From contig JAAVTG010000554.1 of assembly GCA_011947345.1 (NCBI GenBank), positions 1,302,001 to 1,366,000 on the forward strand: a stretch of 64,000 nt of DNA, read 5' to 3'. The notes below the pieces were generated by a model. The model was not told the origin of the DNA. It saw only the letters and a list, made by a program, of their open reading frames with translations, and searched no databases. The position numbers were made by a program, and so were the translations under genes. Each line of letters starts with the position of its first letter. The first letter of the stretch is position 1. Source of the stretch: Phytophthora quininea. Its lineage: Eukaryota; Oomycota; Peronosporomycetes; Peronosporales; Peronosporaceae. This document shows positions 53,837 through 64,000 of this stretch, piece after piece.

Positions 53837-56183
53837 TTAACGCGACTGCTCTTTGGCCACGAGCGTGAAATTCGCCAGTCCTTCAATGATCTCGTTCGTC
53901 TTGGCGTTGGGCGCGGAGGTTTTGCGCGTCACAGGCGCCACTGCTGCAGACGCCGCTCGCATAGTCCGTCCCGGACCAATATGCGGCGGCGTCAGCGCGG
54001 CGATGGAAGCAGCATCTCGTCGAGTTCGGGCGATGCGATCGGTGGCACGCTGCAGCCTGGACAAGAGCTCCTTGTGCTTGAAAAACAGTCGCAGACTGCG
54101 CATGCGACTGGCGTCCACCATCATCTCGCCGAAACCTCGGACCTCGACCCTCGTGCCGTCGCCTTTGATGCCGCGGTATTTTCCTGTGAACGGACCCCAA
54201 TGTCTCCACGAGAAGTAGCACTGCGGCGGCTGAGTGAACACCTCCAGCACCTCCATTGGGAATCCGTCCGGAAAGGCTTCCGCTAGCTCTGCCCGCGGGT
54301 CTTGGCTTTCGTCACTATCTTCCGGTGCCATGCCGCCCAAGTAGAGCAGACCAAGCATGTCGTTCTCGAGAATGGACCCGCCAGGAATTCGCTCTCCGTC
54401 GTTCACCTGCAGGTAGAAAGTATCCTGGCACACGCTCTGCCACTGCTCGTAGCGAGCCTTGTGAGTGGCCTCCATCATAAAAGTTTGGCAGCATTCTTCC
54501 ACGTATGAGGCGAGCGGCGTGGTCTCCGGCTCGCGCTGACGGCCTTTGACGTAGACCAGGTCCGTGAGAACGTATTCCGGCACGCCGTAGCGCCATTCAA
54601 TCTTCTCGCCGGTGGGATGATTCACCGTAACCCGTGACGGCAGCTTTGCTCCTTTTGCAACTAGCGCGTCGAGCTCCTGCTGGGCCTTTTCCATTCTGGC
54701 AGCCGAGGCTGTCAGCGATGACCGCCACTGGAACAAAGAGCAGCACGTTGCCATTGTTGCTGCTCTGGGACTGACCCGAGGCAGTAGACGAACAGGACGC
54801 AACCGAGTCCATTCGGTGGATACGAGGTTGCGCTGGGGCTGGATCCCTGCCGCCATGGAAGACGGGGTGAGAGGAGGAGCTGTTGGGGTGGAGGGAGGCA
54901 CTTCAACGTGCTCTGATGTCGCCGATGCCGATGTCGGCGAGCTGTCGGTGTGTGATGTGGGTGTTGTAGCCTCCTCCTCTTCGACCTTCTGCGGCTTGCT
55001 CTGCAGTCGACCAGCAGCATACACTCGAGGCATTTTCGCGTTCGAGGAAGACGCCGGTCGCGTCACCACTTCCACGCCATCCTCCTCGACATGGGGCACA
55101 ACTTCTGCGACTGTGTCGCCTTGCTCGCTCGCAGAACACTCGGATGCAGTGGCCGAATCTGCTCGAGCACTGCGAAGTGCGTTTTGTTCATTCAGCGGAA
55201 GCAGCAGTCGCTTATCCGAAGCGGAGTCCAACTTCGTCGAGTGCTGAGCGCCGCTGCTCTTGGTGACCTGCACCTCTTGCAACGCTTCAAGCCATGCGGC
55301 CGCCTTCGCAGTGCTTTCGGCGGCAAACTTGAGCGTGAAGCACTTGGAGGCTGACCCGACCACGACCGAGAACATCCGACCCGAGTGATGACCGCCGCCG
55401 CCATTTCCTTCCTCCACCGCAGCATCCGCACGCAGCACAGTGCCAGCCAGCACGGGGCTTAGCCCGCTCGCCCTCGCAGCTGCATCGCCGCCCAGCGGAT
55501 CCAGCGGATGCCCCGACGCCAGCCACAGGCTGAAGGAGGTCTCGTCTTTACAGGAGAAGAGCTCGGGGCTGTGCCTCGCCACGAAGTAGTAGCGCTTGTC
55601 GGCCACCTTGAGCAGGCCTCTCTTGATCAGCAGGTAGCCCTGGTGGCGAACGTCCACCGCCACTTCAGGCTTCTGGTGGTTGGACATGAAGCTCGCATTC
55701 GACGACATGGAGCCGCCGTGCCTCGACCGCGTGCGACCGCTCCCCGCGCTGTGGCTGCTGGATGACGAGGACGAGATAGTCGTCGTCCGATCGTCCGGCC
55801 TCAACCCGCGGCGGCGGCGGTGGTGCCGTTCACCTGGGGGTTGGAGCTGGTTCTCGATAGGACTCGTTTGCGCGTACCGTCGGCCGGCACGGATGCGGAT
55901 CGCGCATGGCCCGATAGCTGCGTCGACTCTGTCGAATTGGCGAAGGACGGCGGCACGACGTCGGCCAACGGAGCCGCGGCCAGCGCCGCCAACTGGTTGC
56001 AGCTGCCGGTCTTGCTGTTGAGGCCCCTGTTCCTCCGCCAGTCTCCCTGCGGGCTGCGGCGGGGCTGTGGGCGGTCGTCGGGGCCCCTGCCTCGGCGTCT
56101 TCTTGGTGGTCGGCCTGGTCCTGCTCGTCGGGGCGGCGTCTACTGTTGCGGCGGCCGCGCAGCCGATGCGCCAACGCCTTCAT
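53837..56183 (-). CDS. PH domain protein with SnoaL-like (pathogen-related type) domain
   Basis: The main frame is 53837-55804; in-register pieces upstream (NSTESTQLSGHARSASVP; MKALAHRLRGRRNSRRR at the ATG at 56183) suggest the true start with two one-base losses between. A PH domain follows (QGYLLIKRGLLKVADKRYYFVARHSPELF ... AAAWLEALQEV), then a Ser/Thr/Pro-rich linker. The C-terminal domain resembles plant pathogen-related/SnoaL-like proteins (EKIEWRYGVPEY, FPDGFPMEVLEVFTQPPQ, RHWGPFTGKYRG, GFGEMMVD). Around 54800 the reading is poor and may hide an intron or frame break. It is probably membrane-recruited through phosphoinositides; the ligand of the SnoaL-like fold is unknown. Confidence 0.72.
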
Positions 56184-56923
56184 CCTCGCGGGAGCTCGAA
56201 TACCAAAGTGCCAGCGCCTTGCTGAAGTGGTGGCGAGTTGAGGGATGGGGTCGCTGCCAGCTGGGACCGGCGCAATGTGGCGCTCGATGGAGCATGGACG
56301 CTGAACAGTTTGGAATGCAACCATGACCAGCTTCCGCTTCTTTCGCGTCCACGTGTTGTACGCCAAGTTGATGAAAGGGGTGGCATTGCTGGCAAGTTGT
56401 TCTGCAGCAGAGCGGGCGGGTGAGAAGCAGCATACCCACCCTCAGGCTCTGCCAGCCACAAGCGCGATGCAAGTGCCGGCAGCTCAAACCAAGTCGTGTC
56501 GTGGAGACCGCTGGCGCCAGAAAGCGAAGGACGATGGCGCTGGAGCGCTTGCCGTCGATCGGGCAGGTCGGACCGACGCCGAGCCATCACCACGATTTGC
56601 TGCCGGGCAAGGCAGCTCGGACAGCACAAGGCGAGCTACGCCCAGGGGCTTCCGCTGTTGGGAGAGCTGTTTCCAGCTGCTGCAATGACTTGTCTTCGGT
56701 AGCATGTTCCAAGTCCATTCTTGTTTAGTCAGAACACGACGACAATATCTTCGGGATAAGTCGTGCGTACTCGTACAGATGTCGCCTCGCGATCAACGGA
56801 ACGGCCAGCGAAAATGAACAACCTTGGACCGCTTCCCGCAGTTGATGACCACTTTAGTACTCTACCGAAGCGGGGCCCGTCGGCGGCATCCACTCAAGCT
56901 CGAGTCACGACACGACTCGCTCT
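56184..56923. other. Intergenic region, 0.74 kb
   Basis: Upstream of the PH protein and downstream of the carrier. Several open frames exist on both strands but none shows a domain. A 5' exon of the PH gene could lie here. Confidence 0.4.
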
Positions 56924-58161
56924 CTACGCTGCAGCCTTCTCGACCTTGGCCGGCTGGCGCATCAGCAGCAGGATCACCGCCAGCAGCTTCTCGTACGTGG
57001 CCAGCGAGATGGCCGCCGTCAACACCGTTTGCAGCAGCTTGGCCTGCAGCCCGGCGTAGTATCCGGCCACGCCTCGGTCAGAGTAGATTTGAGCCAGGCA
57101 TTCCGTCAGCGTCGCAGGAGAAGAAGTTGTAGACGACTTGCTCTGCACACGCATCCGAGCCTGCACGACTTGCAGCGGGTACGTGACCATCGTGGTGAAC
57201 GACTTGGCCAACGCGCCGAGCAGGAACACGTCCAGGACGGAGAGAGCAGCCCCGCAGGGCCAGACGCGTGCCGCCTCTTTTGGAGCGCGATCTTCATGCG
57301 CTCATAGCTGACGTAGTGGATCACCGGGTTCGACACAAGCACGAGCGACGCCAGCGTGCCGTTCCAAAGCGACAAGAAGCCCTCGCTCGCGGTGACCTTG
57401 CGCAGGCAGTCTATTAGTTAGCCATGACAACAATCGGTTAGTTTCGACAAGCACTATTCCAACGGCACAGACAATGTCTCCAACCTAGAACGCCCGTGTA
57501 CTTGGTGTGGTCCTTCGACTTGAGCCTCATATTCGCGACCCACAGCGGCGCGCAAATGTACACGTTGATGACACCGGCCAGGCAGGACAGGGCGAGGTTC
57601 TGCGCTGGCGTGACGTTGCCGCTCAGCTGTCGGTTCTGCTCTTGCAGTCGCTTTAGGAGCTGCGCCTTCAGCCCATTGAAGCTGCGAGACCGTCGGTCAG
57701 TAGAGAACCATCCTCCAGACAAACACCTTCCTTACCAGAAGAAGTAGACAAAGTTGGAGCCTCCGAGCGCGACCTGCGTGGACACGTGGCCCTGGTATAC
57801 CTGCCACTTCTTGATCTTGACAATGGTCAGCACCTGCGTCCAAAAGCTCTTCGAGACGCGCTTCACCGGTAGCTTCGACTCATCTGCTCGTTTCTCCCGC
57901 TCCGGTAGGTCTTCCACCTCGCTGGCCTCCACTGCAGATTGCAATCTCCGCGTCAGTCCGCCGATCGCTAGCATTGCCCTGTATGCCTGCCCCACCTTGC
58001 ATGATGGTCTTGATCTGGTCTAGAGGATACAGCAGCGCCATGGCCAGCATACCGCCCTGCACACATCCGAAAAGGTCGTTAGAGGCGCTGTGTAGCGTTA
58101 CGGAGACCGAGGGCGTGCTACGAACGGCGCTGCCGGCGATCCCATGCGCGAGCGTCTCCAT
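56924..58161 (-). CDS. Mitochondrial-carrier-family protein, PMP34-like (peroxisomal)
   Basis: Exons 57736-58161, 57485-57681 and 56924-57410 around introns of 54 and 74 bp. The ATG at 58161 starts METLAHGIAGSAVRS. Three carrier repeats are seen: FGCVQGGMLAMALLYPLDQIKTIMQ, APLWVANMRLKSK, and TYPLQVVQARMR. The second signature in the form PLWVANMRLK is typical of PMP34/SLC25A17, peroxisomal carriers for CoA, FAD or adenine nucleotides. Two frame breaks: near 58000 (ggtgggg) and near 57255 (gcgggg, one G short). They could be sequence errors. Confidence 0.78.
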
Positions 58162-59009
58162 CGGGCTGTTCTCGTTGTGTCCGCAGCTTCAAGGCTGACG
58201 TATGCCGCGCGATTTGCTCGTGCCCGTCGATTGGTACCGCTGGGCTCCATGTCGGCTAGCGCTTGCCCAGCAGCACCGCAATCGAGACAGCAGCAGCAGC
58301 GTTCGAGTCCGGCGTGACGAGTTGTCCTCTCGACAGTCGAGGCAGCAGCTGGTCGTCAGTCACTTGATCCGGAATGGACAGGCTCACCAAGACTGCAACA
58401 GCCTTCTGGTGATCCCGTGGATTTCGTCGCTCACGGGCTCAGATACACGACCGTGCTGCTTGCCGGCAAGCTGCTGCGTGCTTACTTCTGCCAGGCCTTC
58501 TGCACGATCCCACCAAGCTGCGACGCGAAGCTGTCATGCTAGCACTTCCGTTTGCTGAATAGCATCGACGAGCACCTTGGTCTGCGTGGCCGCAATGTGT
58601 GCTTTAGCCCCGCGCCTATCTGTTGAAAAACGCCCACCGCGGTCAAGACGATGCTGTGTTTCTTGCAAGGGGCATTACAGTCACTGGGGAGTGGCCTCCA
58701 CCGAAAGAAAGCCGAGATGGCTATGGCAGTGGCGCTTTGCAGGGCGTCGGCAACACGGCGCAGTGAAGTCGACCAGCTCCGCGTCGATTTGCAACGTCCG
58801 AAAAGCGGATGAAGCTCGGCCCCGCGTGATAATCCTCGACCATCACGTGCGTCCGTGCAAGGTCTCCATACGCCAGCACGTCGCTTGCTCCCTGCATCTG
58901 TAGAGACTTGATCGGCATCCCACGCCAGGTGGCAGAAGTGCGGCGCCGGCGGTCTCTGGTCCATGCGTCAGTCTCCGATTAGCTTCCTGTCGCCACCGCT
59001 GCCGCCACC
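58162..59009. other. Intergenic region, 0.85 kb
   Basis: Divergent 5' flanks of the carrier (minus) and the START-FYVE gene (plus). A minus-strand frame at 58539-58964 and an overlapping one at 58721-58918 (SLQMQGASDVLAYGDLARTHVMVEDYHAGPS) look partly protein-like but have no known domain, and they do not join well. A small gene is possible. Confidence 0.4.
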
Positions 59010-61169
59010 ATGCTGGGCCGCGTGCTGAAGGAGGTGCGGCTGCCGTTCCCCGACGATTTCTTCCCGGAGATGGCGCTGTCTGCGCAACTGGCCGACGACT
59101 TCCACCACACGGCCACGCGGTTGCTGCAGCAGACGCTCGAGGCCGAGTCACCCGTGACGCGCTTCCACCCGAGCCAAAACCCTGACCAGTGGAAGCTCAT
59201 CGGAGACCGCAACGGCTTGCAGGTCTACCGCGAGCGGGGCTTCGTGAAAGGCAACGCCGTCAAGGTGAACGTGCTGGGGCAGATGACCGGGACGTTGGAG
59301 GACGTTCTACTGGGACTCTACGCCACCACCAACAACGCGCTCAAGACCCAGCGCTCCATCATGCACGGTGACTATCTAGACGCAGCAGTGCTGCACGTGA
59401 TCGAGGAGGACCCGTACAGCGAGGACGACACGGGCTTCAGCTACCAGTTTTCAGGGCTCAAGTGGATGGCCAGCGCCCCCAGCGGGAAATTGGTGCACAA
59501 GAGAGACCTGTGTTGGCACGAAGAGCTCGGGCGCACCAGCGATGCCAACGGGGATGAAGTCGGATACCTCGTCATGCAGTCGGTGCGGGTGGACGAGTGC
59601 CCGCCGTTCGAACAGCAGGGGCTCACAAGATCGACTGCAGCGGTGTGCTACATCTTCCGATCACTGCCTGACAATCGCGTGGGCGTGTACATGAAGGGGC
59701 AGCACACGGTGGGGGCAAGTCGCGCAGCTGGGGCTCCGATAGTATTATGACGGAGCTCTGGCTCGGAGTGGCCAGCGCCTTGGAGTGCGCTAAGGCGAAG
59801 CGACTGTCGAAACTCGTCAGTGGCAAGGAGATGTTCATCACCAGCGCGCAGTACGTTTTGTGGTGGCTTTTCGTAGAGTTGTTTGTGGTTGTGGTGATGA
59901 CAATATTGCTTGTGTCGGAACAGGAGCAAGACGTGCGATATCTGCGACTCCAAGCTCAAGATGCTCAAGTCCAACCAGAACTGCAAGATCTGCGGCAAGA
60001 ACGTCTGCGACCGATGCCGCATGACCAAGCGGATCTATCCGTCCCGCAACACGGGCAACTTCCCGTGCAGCTACTTCTTCTGCAAACCGTGCTTGAACGA
60101 CGCCAAGGAGAAGCTCTACGGGCGGTCTGCTGCACGCGTAAGCTTCCACTCGGAGGATTCCTCGGGGCGATCGGGGTCAAACCGATCGGGCTCGCCACGC
60201 TATGCTCGAGCTCCTGCTGCTGGGCGACCAGGTCTCTCCATGATGTCGTCGTCGTCGGACCCTACTCCATCGCAGCGTCCGCGAGTGCCATCGTACGACC
60301 AGGTTGGATCGTCCACCTTGCCACCGGCAAACTACTACAGAGGTCGAGGGGTGCGGCCATCAAGTCCTCGCAGCAGCACTAGCAGCCGCAACAGCGGGCG
60401 CGCGACGGTCTCGTCGGACCCGTCGATGTCTCTTTACAGCACCGCGTCTCTCAATTCGTCGGGGTTTGGCAGCATCACCAACCCGAACGACCTCCGTCGA
60501 GTGCAAAACTTACAGCCATCAGGTCGACCATCGGGGCGCTCAGTGGAAAACCGAGCTGCTGCTGCCCCGCGAATCATGCGCACGGCTAGTGACTCGAGGC
60601 GTCGGAATCCTCCACCACCGCTGCCACAAACGGGCTACGCGGGCCATCAGCACCGCCCAGTTCTGTCCTCCACCAGCAGATACATCCCCAATCAATCGAT
60701 CGACAGCACGTACGACGTCGAAGGAAGTGAGACGTATCGCGGCCATGGATACATTAGCGACAGCAGCGAGCTGAGTGAGGACTCCTCCGACGAAGAGGAA
60801 CTGATAACCACAGGACCAACAGGCAGCAACAGGCGGCGAAAGCCCATCAACATCTACGACGCAGACGCAGATGGCGTGATCGAGATCAACCGGGATTCCA
60901 GTTCCGACAGCACGTCGACGCCCGAGCCGGAACCGGTCGACGTGTTCGAACACGACAAGCTTAAGTACATTAACTCGTTCCGGTCGAACGACGCCGTCGG
61001 TGGAGCGGTGGGCTCTGGCGCCGGCTCTGCAAGTGCGACTACTTCTTCGAACGGTTCCAGCGAGCAGGAGAACCTGATGGAGCGACTTATGCAGATCAAC
61101 ATGGCCGCCGAGGCGACGTATCTGATGGCCAAGTACAACTCCAACATTCACGAAAACCCGTCCAGATAG
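59010..61169 (+). CDS. START-like and FYVE-type zinc-finger protein
   Basis: Exons 59010-59850 and 59924-61169 (73-bp intron, ca/gtacgt donor, ggaacag acceptor). MLGRVLKEVRLPFPDDFFPEMALS begins a START-like domain of about 260 residues (WKLIGDRNGLQVYRERG, HGDYLDAAVLHVIEEDPYSEDD, FRSLPDNRVGVYMKG). The zinc finger follows: CDICDSKLKMLKSNQNCKICGKNVCDRCR ... CKPC, a FYVE-like arrangement. The remainder is Ser/Arg/Pro-rich and disordered. One missing G near 59714 (acggtgggggc) breaks the frame before MTELWLGVASALECAKAKRL. Same architecture as the gene at 18010-20366; likely a phosphoinositide/lipid sensor on endosomes. Confidence 0.85.
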
Positions 61170-61454
61170 ATGTTGAGTAGAGTCTTGTGGCTTGGGCGGA
61201 GGCACGGCTGCAAGGTTGCGAGGAGTTGGCGGTTCCTGCTGCTGCCACTCTTTCCGCTGCATGTCCATTAACATTGCAGTAGCTCATCGATCCTCCACTT
61301 GCTTTCGGTCTCAAACTGCTGTCGCCTCGCGGAGCCACTCTCGGTCTGTGCAGCCCTCCGCCTGACCGCGTGTCGAGACCTCTCACCATCACCGAATCGG
61401 ACACCTACCGCTCATTCCCCAAGTTGACACGCTCCAGACACGTCGTTCTCTACC

Positions 61455-62597
61455 ATGGTCTCCACCAAGCTCTTCTCGCCGATCACACTCGGCGGCAAGA
61501 ATCCCGTTCAGCTCCGGCATCGGGTCGTCATGGCGCCGCTCACTCGACTGCGCACCGGAGATGCGGGCGTCCCCACTGATCTCGTCGCCGAGTACTATTC
61601 GCAACGTACAACTTCCGGCGGTCTCATTATCGCAGAAGCCGCCAACATCAGCGCCACTGCTCGCGGGTACTTCGGATCCCCTGGACTCTTCACGGACGAG
61701 CAGATCGAGGGCTGGAATAAGGTCACCCGCGCGGTCCACGACAAGGATGGCAAGATCTTTGTGCAATTGTGGCATGCTGGCCGCGTGGGCCATCCCTTGA
61801 ACCAGCCGGACAAAACGAGTCTGCCGGTGTGTGCGTCTGCGACTCCCTTCGAAGGCGTGGCCAGTTGGGCCGTGACACCAGAGGGCAGACAATCGTTCCT
61901 CGTCCCGCGAGCCCTGGAGATCGACGAGATCCCTGGCATCGTCCAAGACTACAAGCGCGCTGCCGAGAGGACCATCGAAGCCGGGTTCGACGGCGTCGAG
62001 CTGCACGGCGCCAACGGGTACCTGCTGGAGCAGTTCTTGTGCGACGGTGTCAACAAACGCACCGACAAATATGGCGGCAGCATCGAGAACCGCGCGCGAC
62101 TGACGTTGGAAGCACTGGACGCTGTCTTGTCCAGCCTCGACTCGAGTCAGGTCGCCATTCGTGTGTCCCCGTTCAGTACGACGTATGGCTGCGAAGACTC
62201 GACCCCGGCGGAGACCTACAGCTACCTCATCAAGAAGCTCAGTCCGCTGAACTTGGCCTACCTGCATATTGTGGAGCCACGTGGCCTCCACGGCCTGGGC
62301 GGCGTGCACAAGCTCGCGCCGAAGGACGGCGTGACTCGCTTCAGCCGTCCTTTGTATGATGGTGTCCTGATGACCTCGTCCGGGTTTGATCGCGCGGAAG
62401 GCGTCGACGTGATCGAGAAGGGGATCGCAGACTGCGTCGCCTACGGTCGCCCCTTCATCTCGAACCCCGACTTGGTGCACCGCCTTGCGGTCGACGCTCC
62501 GTGGAATGAATGGGATCGCAACACGTTCTATCCGGCCCCGGGTGTGCCGTTGACAGCGGGGTACACGGACTACCCAGCGCTGGAGGTCAAGCCGTAG
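61455..62597 (+). CDS. Old Yellow Enzyme family FMN oxidoreductase
   Basis: Intact, intron-free 380-residue frame from the ATG at 61455 (MVSTKLFSPITLGGK). OYE marks: RVVMAPLTRLR, SGGLIIAEA, QLWHAGRVGHP, GFDGVELHGANGYLLEQFL (His/Asn-type substrate pair region), DKYGGSIENRARL and YGRPFISNPDLV (FMN phosphate). Length fits OYE/12-oxophytodienoate-reductase-like enzymes, which use NADPH to reduce activated C=C bonds. The natural substrate cannot be told. No targeting signal, so cytosolic. High GC like neighbouring genes. Confidence 0.95.
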   Translation: MVSTKLFSPITLGGKNPVQLRHRVVMAPLTRLRTGDAGVPTDLVAEYYSQRTTSGGLIIAEAANISATARGYFGSPGLFTDEQIEGWNKVTRAVHDKDGKIFVQLWHAGRVGHPLNQPDKTSLPVCASATPFEGVASWAVTPEGRQSFLVPRALEIDEIPGIVQDYKRAAERTIEAGFDGVELHGANGYLLEQFLCDGVNKRTDKYGGSIENRARLTLEALDAVLSSLDSSQVAIRVSPFSTTYGCEDSTPAETYSYLIKKLSPLNLAYLHIVEPRGLHGLGGVHKLAPKDGVTRFSRPLYDGVLMTSSGFDRAEGVDVIEKGIADCVAYGRPFISNPDLVHRLAVDAPWNEWDRNTFYPAPGVPLTAGYTDYPALEVKP

Positions 62598-63006
62598 ATT
62601 GTTGGGATGGATCGGTGCTGCTGGTGAGGAATGTAGTAAGCAGTTGTGCTAGCAAATGGTCCGAATTACGAGTGTGTCAGGTTTCGCTCGTTGATCTCCA
62701 TCCACCTCCCTCCCTAATGACGAGCACGGAGTTCTTGTCCTTCGCGATAGTCGTAGTTGTTACATTTAACCCTCGTGGCCCGGGGGTTTATACGTTTTTC
62801 TGGGGGCTGACCCGCAACCAATCGGCACCACTTTTCACCACATCTCACCTCTTTCGACCGCTTTTTGTCCCGGTTGTTTCCCCAGTATTCCCAGTCGAAG
62901 CGGCGCTAAGCGCTGCCGCCGTGGAAGTGCACCAGACGCCTTGGCCACCGAAGACAGTGACAGCGGCTATTGCTTGGCCAATGTGGGTACGTTCAGCATG
63001 TTATTG
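62598..63006. other. Convergent intergenic region
   Basis: 409 bp between the stop of the Old Yellow Enzyme gene (plus) and that of the next gene (minus). No coding potential recognised. Confidence 0.45.
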
Positions 63007-63966
63007 CTAAGCAAAATAATGCTCAAGTCTGACTGTCTTTGCTACGTTGTTGTTGGTGCTATTTGGCTGCATGCAATAGGGGTTTCTCACTAGATCCCCG
63101 CACTTCTTCTTGCGCTGTCGGTAGCTTAAACAAGAAGTCGTTTTGCGCTTCCGCAGTGAGGAGGTCTCGTTCGAGAGAGCTGGAGGCAGTGACGTTACTG
63201 CCGCGCTCTTGGCATCCGGCGAAGGCCTTGGGACGGCCTTCTTCTCCTTCAGGCGGCAACGGAGTGCATTTTTCGACAGTGGTGCATGCGGATAATAGGC
63301 AGTATACACGGCTTGGATGTGTTCCCATTTGCCATTCGAGTTTGGAATGGAATCCACAAGCGAACGCAACATTTTTAAGTGTTCCGGCGAGATAGCTGCA
63401 GAATACCGCGGAGTCAGCGCCAGTGGCAAACACGGCACCTTTTGGATCAACACATTGGATTGTTGTGTCCCCTTTACAGGCGGGGAATCAGTTGCTTCTT
63501 GATTGTGAGCGTTCCTGCCCAAATTCGTGGAGTCTGCGGCTTTGTTGATACTAGTAGTCGCTGGAGCAATTGTTGGGGAGGGTGGAGATGATTGAACATT
63601 TGTGGAAAGGTAGGCTGGACTATCAGCTTCGCCTTGACGCTCGACACGAGAAAGAGCTATCACTGAAGAGTCTACTGGTGCTGCCACGCAACAGCTTTTG
63701 CCGGGTTGAATGCTGGAGAGGATTGCGGGGGTCAGCTTCAGCTTGATCTTCAAGTTGGCATTTTGATTCGACTTGTGCTTGAGATTATCCCAACGCGCGA
63801 GTAGCGCCGCTCGTGGTTTTGGATGTATTCCAATGCATACAAAACACGCAAAGTCATAGACCATTGCAAATATCTGTCTCCGTTTGCGGATTCCTGACAT
63901 CTTTCGGAGTGCTGTGAATAGCTGTATTTGCAACTCCTGCTCACGTGGAGAGTTCTCGAAGCACAC
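63007..63966 (-). CDS. Hypothetical basic protein, may extend past the window
   Basis: The frame is open from the stop at 63007 to the right edge. The first ATG is at 63900 (MSGIRKRRQIFAMVYDFACF); the reading upstream of it (CFENSPREQELQIQLFTALRK) also looks coding, so the 5' end may lie outside. The middle is Ser/Thr/Pro-rich. The region SPEHLKMLRSLVDSIPNSNGKWEHIQAVYTAYYPHAPLSKNALRCRLKEKK looks like a helical Myb/SANT-type DNA-binding segment (W..I ... K.AL..RLK). The tail has RKRKTT and QRKKKCGD. Possibly nuclear or derived from a transposon partner ORF; not certain. Confidence 0.5.
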   Translation of the reverse strand: MCFENSPREQELQIQLFTALRKMSGIRKRRQIFAMVYDFACFVCIGIHPKPRAALLARWDNLKHKSNQNANLKIKLKLTPAILSSIQPGKSCCVAAPVDSSVIALSRVERQGEADSPAYLSTNVQSSPPSPTIAPATTSINKAADSTNLGRNAHNQEATDSPPVKGTQQSNVLIQKVPCLPLALTPRYSAAISPEHLKMLRSLVDSIPNSNGKWEHIQAVYTAYYPHAPLSKNALRCRLKEKKAVPRPSPDAKSAAVTSLPPALSNETSSLRKRKTTSCLSYRQRKKKCGDLVRNPYCMQPNSTNNNVAKTVRLEHYFA

Positions 63967-64000
63967 ATCGGCTGGCGCAAAGTGGAAAAGTTGTTGCGGC

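Noticed and set aside
55820..56326. Plus-strand frame of 168 codons opposite the PH gene start.
   Set aside because: Composition is Cys/Arg/Gly-rich shadow type, and the minus strand holds better protein sequence in pieces.

Overview
This window looks like nuclear DNA of an oomycete, most likely Phytophthora or a close relative. The evidence is compact genes with short GT-AG introns (about 35-112 bp where I could place them), START/FYVE lipid-binding proteins, a tandem family of secreted proteins resembling glycoside hydrolase family 131 (GH131), and TE nests of oomycete character (Ty3/Gypsy with an integrase chromodomain, PIF/Harbinger, hAT, Tc1/mariner, Fanzor). No organism name can be proven from the sequence alone.

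Layout. (1) 1-3333 is one arm of a large inverted duplication. Its partner is 23825-27156, with coordinates adding up to 27157-27158. Each arm carries GH131-like genes B and A and the 3' part of a Harbinger transposase. (2) 3334-10113 is a complete Gypsy element on the minus strand, with identical 177-bp LTRs and a 5-bp target duplication (gtagc), inserted in the intron of the left-arm Harbinger transposase; the right arm keeps the empty site. It carries an extra antisense open frame. (3) 10.5-22.9 kb holds host genes: GH131-like gene D, a cysteine-rich secreted protein, a coiled-coil protein, a fatty-acyl-AMP ligase fused to an acyl carrier domain, a START-FYVE protein and an SLC35F6-like transporter. 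(4) 22.9-24.6 kb is a Harbinger element, followed by the right arm and GH131-like gene E, whose 3' end is replaced by a Fanzor fragment. (5) 28.2-44.6 kb is a gene-poor TE graveyard: Fanzor fragments, Tc1/mariner split around a Harbinger, and a hAT relic. (6) 44.6-64 kb returns to host genes: an EngA-type double GTPase, a tandem pair of ZNF706-like zinc-finger genes, two coiled-coil genes, a nearly intact Fanzor gene, a PH + SnoaL-like protein, a PMP34-type carrier, another START-FYVE protein, an Old Yellow Enzyme and an unknown ORF at the edge.

The most distinctive material is the Fanzor (TnpB-like RNA-guided nuclease) family. One copy is almost intact, and three further sets of fragments are present. 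A conserved 3' non-coding block follows the gene in three copies and is a candidate guide RNA/right end. The other notable items are the antisense open frame in the Gypsy element (chromo-like segment plus a possible C/H/D papain-like triad) and the inverted GH131 cluster.

Caveat. Many otherwise good genes (GH131 D, gag-pol, START-FYVE, EngA, the coiled-coil gene at 49.4-51.7 kb, the PH protein, the carrier) carry one-base frame breaks. Most are in the direction of one missing base, and several lie in homopolymers. I read these mainly as residual assembly deletions, so frameshift alone is not treated as proof of a pseudogene here.
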